Origin: Planctomycetaceae bacterium
Lineage (GTDB): Bacteria; Planctomycetota; Planctomycetia; Planctomycetales; Planctomycetaceae
Assembly: GCA_021732415.1 (NCBI GenBank)
Contig: JAKFVC010000004.1
Location: 50,141 to 114,140, forward strand
DNA length: 64,000 nt
Reading direction: 5' to 3'
The notes beneath the pieces were generated by a model. The model was not told the origin of the DNA, searched no databases, and saw nothing but the letters and a program-made list of their open reading frames with translations. Shown here piece by piece: positions 38,919 through 46,656 of the stretch. The position numbers were made by a program, and so were the translations under genes. How positions within the stretch are numbered: position 1 is the stretch's first letter; each line of letters starts with the position of its first letter.

Positions 38919-39134
38919 ATGCAAGAAGCACATAATCCGAACGAATTGATTGGTACGGGCCAATCGTCTTACCGGATCAATCCGGAAGCCGATGATCAGC
39001 CCGCCTGGGTGGAGATCGAAAATGGCCGATTTCAGCCCCAACGGATCAAAGGCAGTTGCCTTGGCCGGGAGCTGGGTTGAACGTTCCTAGTACCGCCCGG
39101 TCCGGGTGGTTCCGACGAAGTCAAGCAGCCATAA
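38919..39134 (+). CDS. Small ORF, candidate selenoprotein (TGA at codon 54)
   Basis: From ATG 38919, with a good Shine-Dalgarno (AAAGGTGA, about 8 bases upstream), the frame encodes 53 residues (MQEAHNPNELIGTG... ending GSCLGRELG) up to TGA 39078-39080. The same frame then stays open for 17 codons (TFLVPPGPGGSDEVKQP) to TAA 39132-39134. A hairpin at 39092-39110 has the same six-pair stem as that after the fwdB TGA. If TGA is read as selenocysteine the product is 71 residues with C47 and U54, and the gap to fwdB shrinks from 99 to 45 bp. I recognise no family. If TGA is a simple stop, the gene is a 53-residue protein ending at 39080. Confidence 0.6.
39092..39110 (+). promoter_or_regulatory. 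Candidate bacterial SECIS hairpin of the small ORF
   Basis: A stem ACCGCCC/GGGTGGT (39092-39098 with 39104-39110, one G-T pair) with loop GGTCC. The loop starts 18 nt after the TGA at 39078-39080. Bacterial SECIS elements are hairpins just downstream of UGA with a small apical loop having a G near its start. The identical CCGCCC/GGGTGG stem occurs after the fwdB TGA. Confidence 0.55.
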
Positions 39135-39179
39135 GCGTTCGCATCCAGTCTCCGATAGGTCTCTGCGCCGGGGTACTTC

Positions 39180-40514
39180 ATGAGTCTGACCATCATCAAA
39201 AACGCCACGTGTACCTTCTGCGGGTGCGTGTGCGACGACATCGAAGTTCACGCCGAAGGGAACAAGATCGTCGAAACGAAAGCGGCCTGCAGTCTCGGCA
39301 AGTCGTGGTTCATGAACCACAACGCCGAGAAGATCTATCCCGAGGCCTTGATTGACGGTAAAGAAGCGTCAATTGAAGATGCCATCGAAGCCGCTGCCGA
39401 CTATCTCTACAAGGCCCACATGCCGCTGGTCTATGGCCTCAGCAACGTGACCTGCGAGGCCCAGCGGGAAGCCGTCTCGCTGGCAGAAAAGATTGGAGCG
39501 GTGATTGACAGTCACACATCATTGTGACACGGTCCCACCGAAATCGCCGCCCAGTTGGGTGGTAAAGTCTCGTGCACGCTCGGCGAAGTCAAAAACCGGG
39601 CGGATTTGATCATTTATTGGGGGGGGAACCCGGCGGAATGTCATCCGCGGCATTTCACCAAATACACCATCATGCAGAAGGGCAAGTTCATCCCGGAAGG
39701 CCGCAAAGGCCGCACGATGGTGCTGGTCGATATTCGCGAAACAATGAGCGTCAAGGCAGCGGATATCTTCCTGCAGGTGCGTCCGAGTAAAGATTTCGAA
39801 ATGCTCTCGGCGATCCGCGCCATGGTGAAGGGGCAACCCGTTGATCCGGTTCTCGTGGAAGAGACCGGCCTCAAGATGGAGCAGTTGCAAGACCTGGTCG
39901 ATCGGATGAAACGCTGTAAGTTCGGCGTCATCTTCTTCGGCATGGGGCTATCGATGACGCGCGGCAAGCACATGAATTCGGCCCAGATTCTGACCCTGGC
40001 CGCTGAGATGAACGCGTTCACGAAATTCGTCGCCATGCCGATGCGTGGTCACGGCAACGTGGCCGGTGCGGACATGGTGCTGCGCTGGACGACAGGGTAT
40101 CCCTTCGGGGTCAACCTATGTCGTGGATTCCCGCGATTTAATCCTGGGGAATTCTCCACGGTCGACTTGCTAGTCCGGGGTGACATTGACGCGTGTCTGG
40201 TGTTGGGCGCTGATCCAGGGGCGACGATGCCGCAGCCGGGCATCGACACCTTGCGTCGCGTGCCGACCATCGTGCTCGATCCGAAGGTGACCTACACCAG
40301 CCAGATTTCACGAGTCCACATCACGACGTCACCGACAGGGATCAGTTCGCCGGGGACCGCATATCGGATGGACGAAGTGCCCCTGCCGCTGCGACCAGCC
40401 CTGAAATCGCCTTATCCCAGCGATGAGGAAGTCGTGAAAAGGATCATCCAGGCCGTTCTGAGAAAGCCGGCCTGGCTGCCGGGTTCGAAAGTCGCGGCTT
40501 CTGACGTGGCCTAG
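39180..40514 (+). CDS. fwdB: Formylmethanofuran dehydrogenase subunit B-like protein with selenocysteine (TGA at codon 116)
   Basis: Read through one TGA (39525-39527), the frame gives 444 residues, close to archaeal FwdB. The N-terminus has C11, C14, C18 and C37 (CTFCGCVCDD, KAACSLG), the pattern for a 4Fe-4S cluster. The TGA falls in the motif TSL-U-HGPT, where archaeal FwdB has a Cys, or Sec in some methanogens, that binds W/Mo in the pterin site. Beyond it are YWGGNPAECHPRHFTKY, FFGMGLSMTRGKH, RGHGNVAGAD and the C-terminal domain. A SECIS-like hairpin follows the TGA and selD, selB, selA and tRNA-Sec lie upstream. A broken gene is the alternative, but sequence is well conserved on both sides of a single codon. 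Confidence 0.92.
39546..39563 (+). promoter_or_regulatory. Candidate bacterial SECIS hairpin of fwdB
   Basis: A stem GCCGCCC/GGGTGGT (39546-39552 with 39557-39563, two G-T pairs) with tetraloop AGTT, 25 nt between the TGA and the loop. An outer helix CACG/CGTG (39528-39531 with 39571-39574) can close the whole structure immediately after the TGA. The spacing and a G in the second loop position fit the bacterial SECIS pattern as I know it. Confidence 0.72.
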
Positions 40515-40558
40515 CCGGGAATACATAGCAGACCTACCAACAGAAAGCTCGACACGAA

Positions 40559-42202
40559 ATGCTGCGGATTACTGGTGGAAAGGTCTACGACCCGGCGCAC
40601 GGTGTGAACGGTGTGGTCAAAGACATTTGCATCTTGGATGGCAAGATCGTGGCCGATGTACCGGCGGGAGCCCGCATTATCAATGCGTCGAGTATGTTTA
40701 TCTTCCCCGGTGGGGTCGATATTCATACACACGTCGCCGGTGCCGCTCTCAATTTTGCCCGGGCGCTCACTCCGGAAAACCAGCGTGCTGCGGCGAAGTT
40801 TCTGCATACTGCCGATACTCGCCTAGGAATCGGCGGTGCGACGCCCACGACATTCGCCACAGGCTACCTCTACGCGGGGATGGGATACACCACCGTCGTC
40901 GAAGCGGCGGTACCCGTCCTATCGGCCAAGCATACTCATGAAGAGTTGCGGGACACTCCAATCGTTGACAAGGCTTGCTGCCTATTGATGGCCAACAACG
41001 AACTCGTCATGGATCTCCTGGAGAAAGGTGAATATGAACGCGCCAAAGATGTCACCGCCTGGATGATCTCGGCAGCCAAGGTCTATGGCGTGAAGGCGGT
41101 TAACCCGGGTGGAGTCGCAGCCTGGAAATGGGGCAAGAACGCGAATCATATGCACGAGGCCGTCTCCGGCTACAACAAGGTGACTCCGGGTACGATTGTC
41201 TCGAACCTCGCCCGCATTTGCGATGAGCTGAAGTTGCCCCACCCCATGCACTTACATTGCAACAATCTCGGCATACCAGGGAATGTGTCCACCACTCTGG
41301 AGACCATGAAAATGCTCGAAGGCAACCGAGCTCACATGGCTCATCTGCAATTCCATTCGTATGGAGGTGACGACTGGCACAACATGCGCAGCGAGTCGGT
41401 GCACATCGCCGACTACTTCAATGCACACCCCAATCTGACATGCGACGCTGGTGCAGTCCTGTTCGGTAACGCAGTGACGATTACCGCCGATGGTCCCTGG
41501 CAACACTTGCTGTATCAGCTGACCGGTCGCAAATGGGGTAACCTCGATGTCGAAAACGAAACGGGCTGCGGCATCGTCCCTTACACCTACAAGGGCAGCA
41601 ACCTGGTCAATGCGGTGCAATGGGCCGTCGGACTGGAACTGCTGTTGTTGATCGATGATCCCTGGCGGATCTTTCTGACGACCGATCATCCCAATGGCGC
41701 CTGCTTCTGGCGCTACCCTGAAATCATCCACATGCTGATGAATGCCGACTTCCGCATGGAGCAAGTGCGTAAGCTGCCCGAAGCGGCACTCAGCCGGATC
41801 TTCCTCGACGAGATCGACCGTGAATATTCGCTCTATGAAGTCGCCATCCTGACGAGCGCCGGTCCCGCACGGGCACTGGGAATGAAACAGAAGGGCCATC
41901 TGGGCATCGGAGCGGACGCGGATATTGCCATCTACAATGAGAAGGCGGATGGAGAACTGCTGTTTCGTTATCCACGCTATGTCATTAAGGGGGGAGAGCT
42001 GGCGGTCGAAGAGGGGGACATCAAGTCCACCCGCGACGGCCACGAGTTCGTCGTGCAACCGCACTACAATCCGGACATCGAAGGCTATCTTCGCGAAAAG
42101 TTCGAAGAGCAATACACCATGTCCTTCGATAACTATCCCGTTGACGCAGAGCGGGTTCACGGCATGCAGATGGCCGACTGCTCGTATCAGAAGACACCGT
42201 AG
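40559..42202 (+). CDS. fwdA: Formylmethanofuran dehydrogenase/hydrolase subunit A, first copy
   Basis: A 547-residue amidohydrolase-fold protein matching FwdA/FhcA, the subunit that interconverts formylmethanofuran and formate plus methanofuran at a dinuclear metal site. Motifs include FPGGVDIHTHVAG (two His), NPGGVAAWKWG (region of the carboxylated Lys), HLHCNNLG, AHLQFHSYG (His ligands) and TTDHPNGA (catalytic Asp). It starts 44 bp after fwdB. In archaea the formate passes through a tunnel to the FwdB pterin site; here the upstream fwdB would be the partner. A second copy lies at 44196. Confidence 0.94.
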   Translation: MLRITGGKVYDPAHGVNGVVKDICILDGKIVADVPAGARIINASSMFIFPGGVDIHTHVAGAALNFARALTPENQRAAAKFLHTADTRLGIGGATPTTFATGYLYAGMGYTTVVEAAVPVLSAKHTHEELRDTPIVDKACCLLMANNELVMDLLEKGEYERAKDVTAWMISAAKVYGVKAVNPGGVAAWKWGKNANHMHEAVSGYNKVTPGTIVSNLARICDELKLPHPMHLHCNNLGIPGNVSTTLETMKMLEGNRAHMAHLQFHSYGGDDWHNMRSESVHIADYFNAHPNLTCDAGAVLFGNAVTITADGPWQHLLYQLTGRKWGNLDVENETGCGIVPYTYKGSNLVNAVQWAVGLELLLLIDDPWRIFLTTDHPNGACFWRYPEIIHMLMNADFRMEQVRKLPEAALSRIFLDEIDREYSLYEVAILTSAGPARALGMKQKGHLGIGADADIAIYNEKADGELLFRYPRYVIKGGELAVEEGDIKSTRDGHEFVVQPHYNPDIEGYLREKFEEQYTMSFDNYPVDAERVHGMQMADCSYQKTP

Positions 42203-42242
42203 ACTGACTCGTACATTGGCTCCTTAAATTGACGTAGTGCAT

Positions 42243-42288
42243 GCGGCTCGCGTGCAGGGACAACTGACCGACCATGCACGCGAGCCGC
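42243..42288. repeat. Hairpin between fwdA and fwdC
   Basis: A perfect 14-bp inverted repeat (42243-42256 with 42275-42288, core GGCTCGCGTGCA) with an 18-nt loop in the 115-bp gap between fwdA and fwdC. No T run follows, so it is more likely an mRNA stabiliser or an inserted palindrome than a terminator. Confidence 0.65.
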
Positions 42289-42317
42289 GTGCGGTACGCT
42301 GGTGCGACAGACCTCCA

Positions 42318-43136
42318 ATGATTGTGTTCACCCTGAAAGATCAGCCGACCGTCCCCCTCGAGGCGGAAATTCTCTCGCCCGATAATATGGTCAGTCTCGA
42401 CAATGCCGCCATCCGTGCTCTGCCGGTGTTCCTCGGGAAACGCCAATTGCGCGTCGACGATTTCTTCGACGTGGAAGGCGAAGCCAGCGACGAACTCGAG
42501 ATCCGGGGCGATGCCCGACGAGTCAAGTGGATCGGCCGCGCGATGACGCGGGGCCGGATCAACATCGTGGGGAATGCAGGGACGCACCTCGGCGCCTACA
42601 TGAAGGGTGGCACGATCGACGTCACCGGGAATGCTGCCGATTGGGTTGGTGGCGAAATGAAAAACGGCGTGATTCGAATCGCCGGCAATGCGGGGGGACA
42701 GATTGGCGCGGCTTACCGGGGCAGCCTGCAGGGAATGCAGAATGGCATGATTGTGATCGGGGGCACCGCCGGTCTGGAAGTCGGCATGCGGATGCGGCGC
42801 GGTCTCATCGTAATTAAGGGACTCGTGCGCGACTTTTGCGGCTTGCAGATGAAGGGTGGGACGATCGTCCTCTGCAGCGGAGCCGAAATTCGGACCGGTG
42901 CGTGGATGATTCGGGGGACAATTATTTCGCTCAAACCACTGAAGATGCTGCCCACGTTCATGCGTTCCGGCATGGACAATCCGGTCTTCGTGCGGATTTA
43001 TGCAAAACACCTGCAAGAGGCGATCGGACTGACGATTCCTCATGAAACAACCGCCGGCGGCTACGAGAAATACCGGGGAGACACGTCGGTTCCAGGTAAG
43101 GGAGAGATCCTGATTTGGCGCCCGCGTGCCTCTTGA
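42318..43136 (+). CDS. fwdC: Formylmethanofuran dehydrogenase/hydrolase subunit C
   Basis: A 272-residue subunit C, rich in the GxxGxxxG pattern that forms a right-handed beta-helix (IVGNAGTHLGAYMKGGTIDVTGNAADWVGGEMKNG...), the same fold as the glutamate synthase C-terminal domain. It supports the A and B subunits and carries the interaction surface for D/formyltransferase in related complexes. ATG 42318 begins MIVFTLKDQP, consistent with the family. Its TGA stop overlaps a TTG start of the next gene by four bases. Only one fwdC is present for two fwdA and two fwdB-like genes. Confidence 0.93.
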   Translation: MIVFTLKDQPTVPLEAEILSPDNMVSLDNAAIRALPVFLGKRQLRVDDFFDVEGEASDELEIRGDARRVKWIGRAMTRGRINIVGNAGTHLGAYMKGGTIDVTGNAADWVGGEMKNGVIRIAGNAGGQIGAAYRGSLQGMQNGMIVIGGTAGLEVGMRMRRGLIVIKGLVRDFCGLQMKGGTIVLCSGAEIRTGAWMIRGTIISLKPLKMLPTFMRSGMDNPVFVRIYAKHLQEAIGLTIPHETTAGGYEKYRGDTSVPGKGEILIWRPRAS

Positions 43137-44029
43137 ATCGCGGCGACATGATCATCTTCTGGGGCTCGAATCCGGCCGAGAGCCATCCTCGCCATTTCAC
43201 CAAATACAGCCTGATGCCGAAGGGGATGTTTGTTCCCAATGGCCGTAAAGATCGCACTTGTGTGATCGTCGACGTGCGCAAGACCAAAAGTGCCAAGACG
43301 GCCGATATCTTCGTGCAGATCAAGCCGCGAGCCGACTTCGAGGGTTTGTGGACCCTGCGAGCCTTGGCCAAAGGTGTTGAACTCGACCCCGAAATTGTGA
43401 AACGAGATACCGGGGTTGAGCTTTCGGTCTGGCAAGACTTGATGGCTCGCATGAAAGCGTGCAAGTTCGGCGTGATCTTCTTCGGCATGGGACTCACCAT
43501 GACGCGTGGCAAACATGCCAACAGCGAAGCCTTGCTGGCCCTGACGCGTGATATGAATGCCTACACCCGCTTCGTCGCCAAGCCGAACCGCGGCCACGGA
43601 AACGTGACGGGTGCTGACAATGTCGTCGCGTGGCGGACCGGTTATCCGTTTGGAGTGAACCATTCACGCGGCTACCCCCGCTTCAACCCGGGTGAATACA
43701 CGACTTCGGACACACTGGCCAATGGCGAAGCCGACAGCGGAATGACCATTGCCTGCGATCCGATGGCCAACTTTTCCGAACCAGCTCGGCGCCATCTGGC
43801 ATCGATTCCATTCATCGCCCTCGACACGAAGGAAACGCCCACCAGCCGGGCCGCTGCGGTCGCCTTCACGGTCGCGACCTACGGCATCCATACCGGCGGT
43901 ACCGTGTATCGCATGGATGACGTTCCGATTCCTCTGCGCCCCTCGTGCGAATCGCCCAATCCCAGTGACTTCGAAGTCCTCACCCAGATCGAGCGTCGTG
44001 TGAAGAAGATCAAGGGCATCACGAGCTAA
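43133..44029 (+). CDS. FwdB/FhcB-like protein lacking the catalytic N-terminus
   Basis: A 298-residue homologue of fwdB that aligns with its C-terminal two-thirds from NRGDMIIFWGSNPAESHP onward (the equivalent of NRADLIIYWGGNPAECHP). The iron-sulfur Cys cluster and the Sec/Cys pterin ligand are absent. The start is probably TTG 43133, overlapping the fwdC stop, or TTG 43115 or ATG 43148. Methylotroph FhcB is known to lack iron-sulfur and pterin sites, and that complex hydrolyses formyl-methanofuran without redox. So this may be a functional FhcB-type scaffold rather than debris; the intact 897-bp frame supports this. A decayed duplicate is the alternative. Confidence 0.82.
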   Translation: MNRGDMIIFWGSNPAESHPRHFTKYSLMPKGMFVPNGRKDRTCVIVDVRKTKSAKTADIFVQIKPRADFEGLWTLRALAKGVELDPEIVKRDTGVELSVWQDLMARMKACKFGVIFFGMGLTMTRGKHANSEALLALTRDMNAYTRFVAKPNRGHGNVTGADNVVAWRTGYPFGVNHSRGYPRFNPGEYTTSDTLANGEADSGMTIACDPMANFSEPARRHLASIPFIALDTKETPTSRAAAVAFTVATYGIHTGGTVYRMDDVPIPLRPSCESPNPSDFEVLTQIERRVKKIKGITS

Positions 44030-44056
44030 AGCTGTGTTGCGGCCTTAGGATTGTGG

Positions 44057-44123
44057 GCCACTGGCTATGCCAGTGCTCTTTTGTGACGCCAGAGTCCGCC
44101 TCAGCACTGGCACAGCCAGTGGC
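44057..44123. repeat. Inverted repeat between fwdB-like gene and second fwdA
   Basis: Arms of 21 bp, one mismatch-rich centre (44057-44077 with 44103-44123), of the GCCACTGGC...GCCAGTGCT type. Similar blocks are in the repeat at 28742-28871. Confidence 0.75.
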
Positions 44124-44195
44124 ACCCGCCCGAGGGGGATGTAAGCCGACTGCGTTTCCAGTTCGCCAGTTCCCATCATTGATGAAACGTCCTGC

Positions 44196-45860
44196 ATGAC
44201 CACCGAATACACCAAAGTCTCTGGCGGCACTCTCTACGATCCAACCAACGGCATCGACGGACTCGTACGTGATCTGTGGATTGCTGATGGCAAGATCGTC
44301 GCCGCACCAACCGATCCCGATATAAAGCCTGTCAAGATTATTGATGCCTCGGGACTCGTCGTGATGCCTGGCGGCATCGACATGCATTGCCACATCGCCG
44401 GCCCCAAAGTGAATGTGGCTCGCAAAATGCGGCCGGAAGACAAGCGAAAGGGTGAGTTGTTGCACAGCAACAAGATCACTCATAGTGGAACGATGGGCAG
44501 CGTCCCCAGCACGTTTGCCACCGGCTATAAGTATATTGGAATGGGGTACACTACCGCATTCGACGCCGCCATCCCGCCGCTCGGAGCCCGTCACGCGCAC
44601 GAGGAATTCGAGGACACGCCCTGTATCGACAAGGGCTTCTATGTCCTGATGGGAAATAACCACTATGTGATGCAGGCGATTCAGCGCGATGAGCCCGAGC
44701 AGCTAAAGACGTTTGTGGCCTGGTTGCTGGCGTCGACCAAGGGATTCGCTGCCAAGCTGGTCAATCCCGGCGGCGTGGAGGTCTGGAAGAGTCACCAGGC
44801 AGGTAATGTCAGCGGCCTGGACTCCAAGGTTGACCACTTCAACATCACACCGCGCCAGATTATCCAGGGGGTGTCGTGGGCTGCTGATTCATTGAAATTG
44901 CCGCACTCGGTACACATCCACTGCAACAACCTGGGGATGCCGGGTAACTGGACAACGACGCTGCAAACGATGGAGGCACTGGAGGGTTATCGCGGGCATA
45001 TCACGCATGCGCAGTTTCACAGCTACGGTGGCGGAGATGCCGACGAGAACACCTTCAACAGCAAAGTGGCGCCACTCGCCGACTATGTGAATTCACATCC
45101 CAATTTGACGGTCGACGTCGGCCAGGTACTGTTCGGCGAAACGACCAGCATGACGGGTGACGGCCCCTTGGGTTATTACCTGTCCAAGGTCTACGGCGGC
45201 AAGTGGTTCAGCGGTGATACGGAGATGGAATCCGGCTGTGGTATCACCCCCATCAAGTACAAGAACAAGTCCCTGATTCATGCCTTGCAATGGGCGATCG
45301 GGCTGGAGTGGTATCTGCTCGTCACCGATCCGTGGCGCGTGGTCATGAGCACCGATCATCCCAACGGCGGATCGTTCCTGGCCTATCCCCAGATTATCCG
45401 CCTGTTGATGGATCGCACCTACCGTCAGGACATCTTGAAGACTTGCCACCCGATGGTCCGCGAGCGTTCGATGTTGGGAGACTTGACTCGCGAGTACACG
45501 TTGAACGAGATCGCCATCATTACTCGCGCCGGCCCCGCCAGGATCCTGGGATTGAAGAACAAGGGCCATCTCGGCCCGGGTGCCGACGCCGACATCACGA
45601 TCTATACGCCGCATGAAAACAAAGAGACGATGTTCGAGATGCCGCGGACGGTGATCAAATCGGGGCACATCCTGGTCGATCAGGGAGAAATTCGCGAAGT
45701 TCTCACCGGTAAGACACTGCACGTATCCCCCGAGTATGACTTGTCGCTGGAACGGGATATTCAGGACTGGTTTGAGAAGTACTACTCCATCCGCTGGCGG
45801 AACTACCCCGTCGATCTCAGCTATTTGCACGAATCGGAAATCGTGTCGATGACGAGCTAA
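44196..45860 (+). CDS. Formylmethanofuran dehydrogenase/hydrolase subunit A, second copy
   Basis: A 554-residue FwdA/FhcA homologue with the same metal-site motifs as the copy at 40559: MPGGIDMHCHIAG, NPGGVEVWKS, HIHCNNLGMPGNW, THAQFHSYGG and STDHPNGG. It has diverged strongly from the first copy, so the duplication is old. Placed after the N-terminally lacking FwdB-like gene, it would form the hydrolase-type pair B'-A2, while fwdD-fwdB-fwdA form the dehydrogenase-type set. fwdC could be shared. An FhcD formyltransferase gene is not in the window. Confidence 0.93.
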   Translation: MTTEYTKVSGGTLYDPTNGIDGLVRDLWIADGKIVAAPTDPDIKPVKIIDASGLVVMPGGIDMHCHIAGPKVNVARKMRPEDKRKGELLHSNKITHSGTMGSVPSTFATGYKYIGMGYTTAFDAAIPPLGARHAHEEFEDTPCIDKGFYVLMGNNHYVMQAIQRDEPEQLKTFVAWLLASTKGFAAKLVNPGGVEVWKSHQAGNVSGLDSKVDHFNITPRQIIQGVSWAADSLKLPHSVHIHCNNLGMPGNWTTTLQTMEALEGYRGHITHAQFHSYGGGDADENTFNSKVAPLADYVNSHPNLTVDVGQVLFGETTSMTGDGPLGYYLSKVYGGKWFSGDTEMESGCGITPIKYKNKSLIHALQWAIGLEWYLLVTDPWRVVMSTDHPNGGSFLAYPQIIRLLMDRTYRQDILKTCHPMVRERSMLGDLTREYTLNEIAIITRAGPARILGLKNKGHLGPGADADITIYTPHENKETMFEMPRTVIKSGHILVDQGEIREVLTGKTLHVSPEYDLSLERDIQDWFEKYYSIRWRNYPVDLSYLHESEIVSMTS

Positions 45861-45992
45861 CACCTTCCAATGACGGTGCACGCGCTGAAAGAACAGCCGA
45901 CCGTGCTCTCGGTTGCATGCGACGACCGAAAGTCAATCAGGCAGGCGAGCCCCGCCCCTTTAGGGCTACGCCGTGACGGATATTTCAACGTC

Positions 45993-46078
45993 ATGGGAGG
46001 GTGAGGCTCCCGCCGAACCGCATAGTCTAGCGAGGGCCGATAGACGCTTGCGGTTCGGCGGGAGCCTCACCCTCCCAT
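45993..46078. repeat. REP-like inverted repeat, copy D
   Basis: Perfect 29-bp arms (45993-46021 and 46050-46078). It is nearly the same as copy B at 9001-9086, including the TAGTCTAGCGAGG part of the spacer, 37 kb apart. Confidence 0.9.
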
Positions 46079-46132
46079 CGACTCGAATCACAATAGCCGC
46101 TTCCCTTACGGCACCGCAATCACCTCCGCAGT

Positions 46133-46525
46133 CTATACCTTAGCGATCTTCGCACTTCGCTCGGCAAAGAGTTGATTGATCGCTTCATTGACCGGCCGGA
46201 TCTCGAATGGTCCGTTCTTGACCCCCGGGTGCTTCGACATCAGTGCGATCGCGTGGTTCAGGTCACGGGCTTCCAGCAGCAGGATGCCGCCGAGCGTTTC
46301 CTTAGTCTCCGCGTATGGACCATCGGTGACTTCGACCTCGCCATTCTTCATCCTCAATGTGACCGCGTTACGGTAGCTATCGAGCGCTTCGCCTCCCACG
46401 AAATGCCCGCCTCGCCGCAGTTCGTCGTCGTAGGCAAAACATTCTTCCATCATTTTCAGCGCCTCCGCCTCCGGAATCTCAGCGAACTTCGCTTCATCGT
46501 AGAAACCTAAACACACATATTTCAT
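46133..46525 (-). CDS. DGPF/YCII-domain protein
   Basis: A 130-residue protein of the YCII-related/DGPF family: [77 protein letters not shown] 46525 has a clear AGGAG eight bases upstream; the longer frame to 46636 is not supported. It lies downstream of an ECF sigma factor gene, the standard pairing for ECF42. Family members are proposed to act with the sigma factor, but the biochemical role is unproven. Confidence 0.9.
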   Translation of the reverse strand: MKYVCLGFYDEAKFAEIPEAEALKMMEECFAYDDELRRGGHFVGGEALDSYRNAVTLRMKNGEVEVTDGPYAETKETLGGILLLEARDLNHAIALMSKHPGVKNGPFEIRPVNEAINQLFAERSAKIAKV

Positions 46526-46656
46526 GGCGAATTCTCCTTTGCTAAGTTGTCCGTCTAAACTGGCTGAGCGCCGACCGCCGCCAATCTCGTTTCCAATAGT
46601 CGATTGGAGACGGGCCGAAATCGACACGGCAGACAACGTTTTCTAAAAAAGTGGAA

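Noticed and set aside
39525..39527. TGA in fwdB as a nonsense mutation making a pseudogene
   Set aside because: Only one stop is present, exactly at the known metal-ligand position, with conserved sequence on both sides, a suitable hairpin and all Sec genes nearby.
43115..43136. The FwdB-like gene at 43133 as a second selenoprotein with Sec hidden upstream
   Set aside because: The sequence upstream is the end of fwdC, and no FwdB N-terminus is found in any frame; the TGA at 43134 is the fwdC stop.
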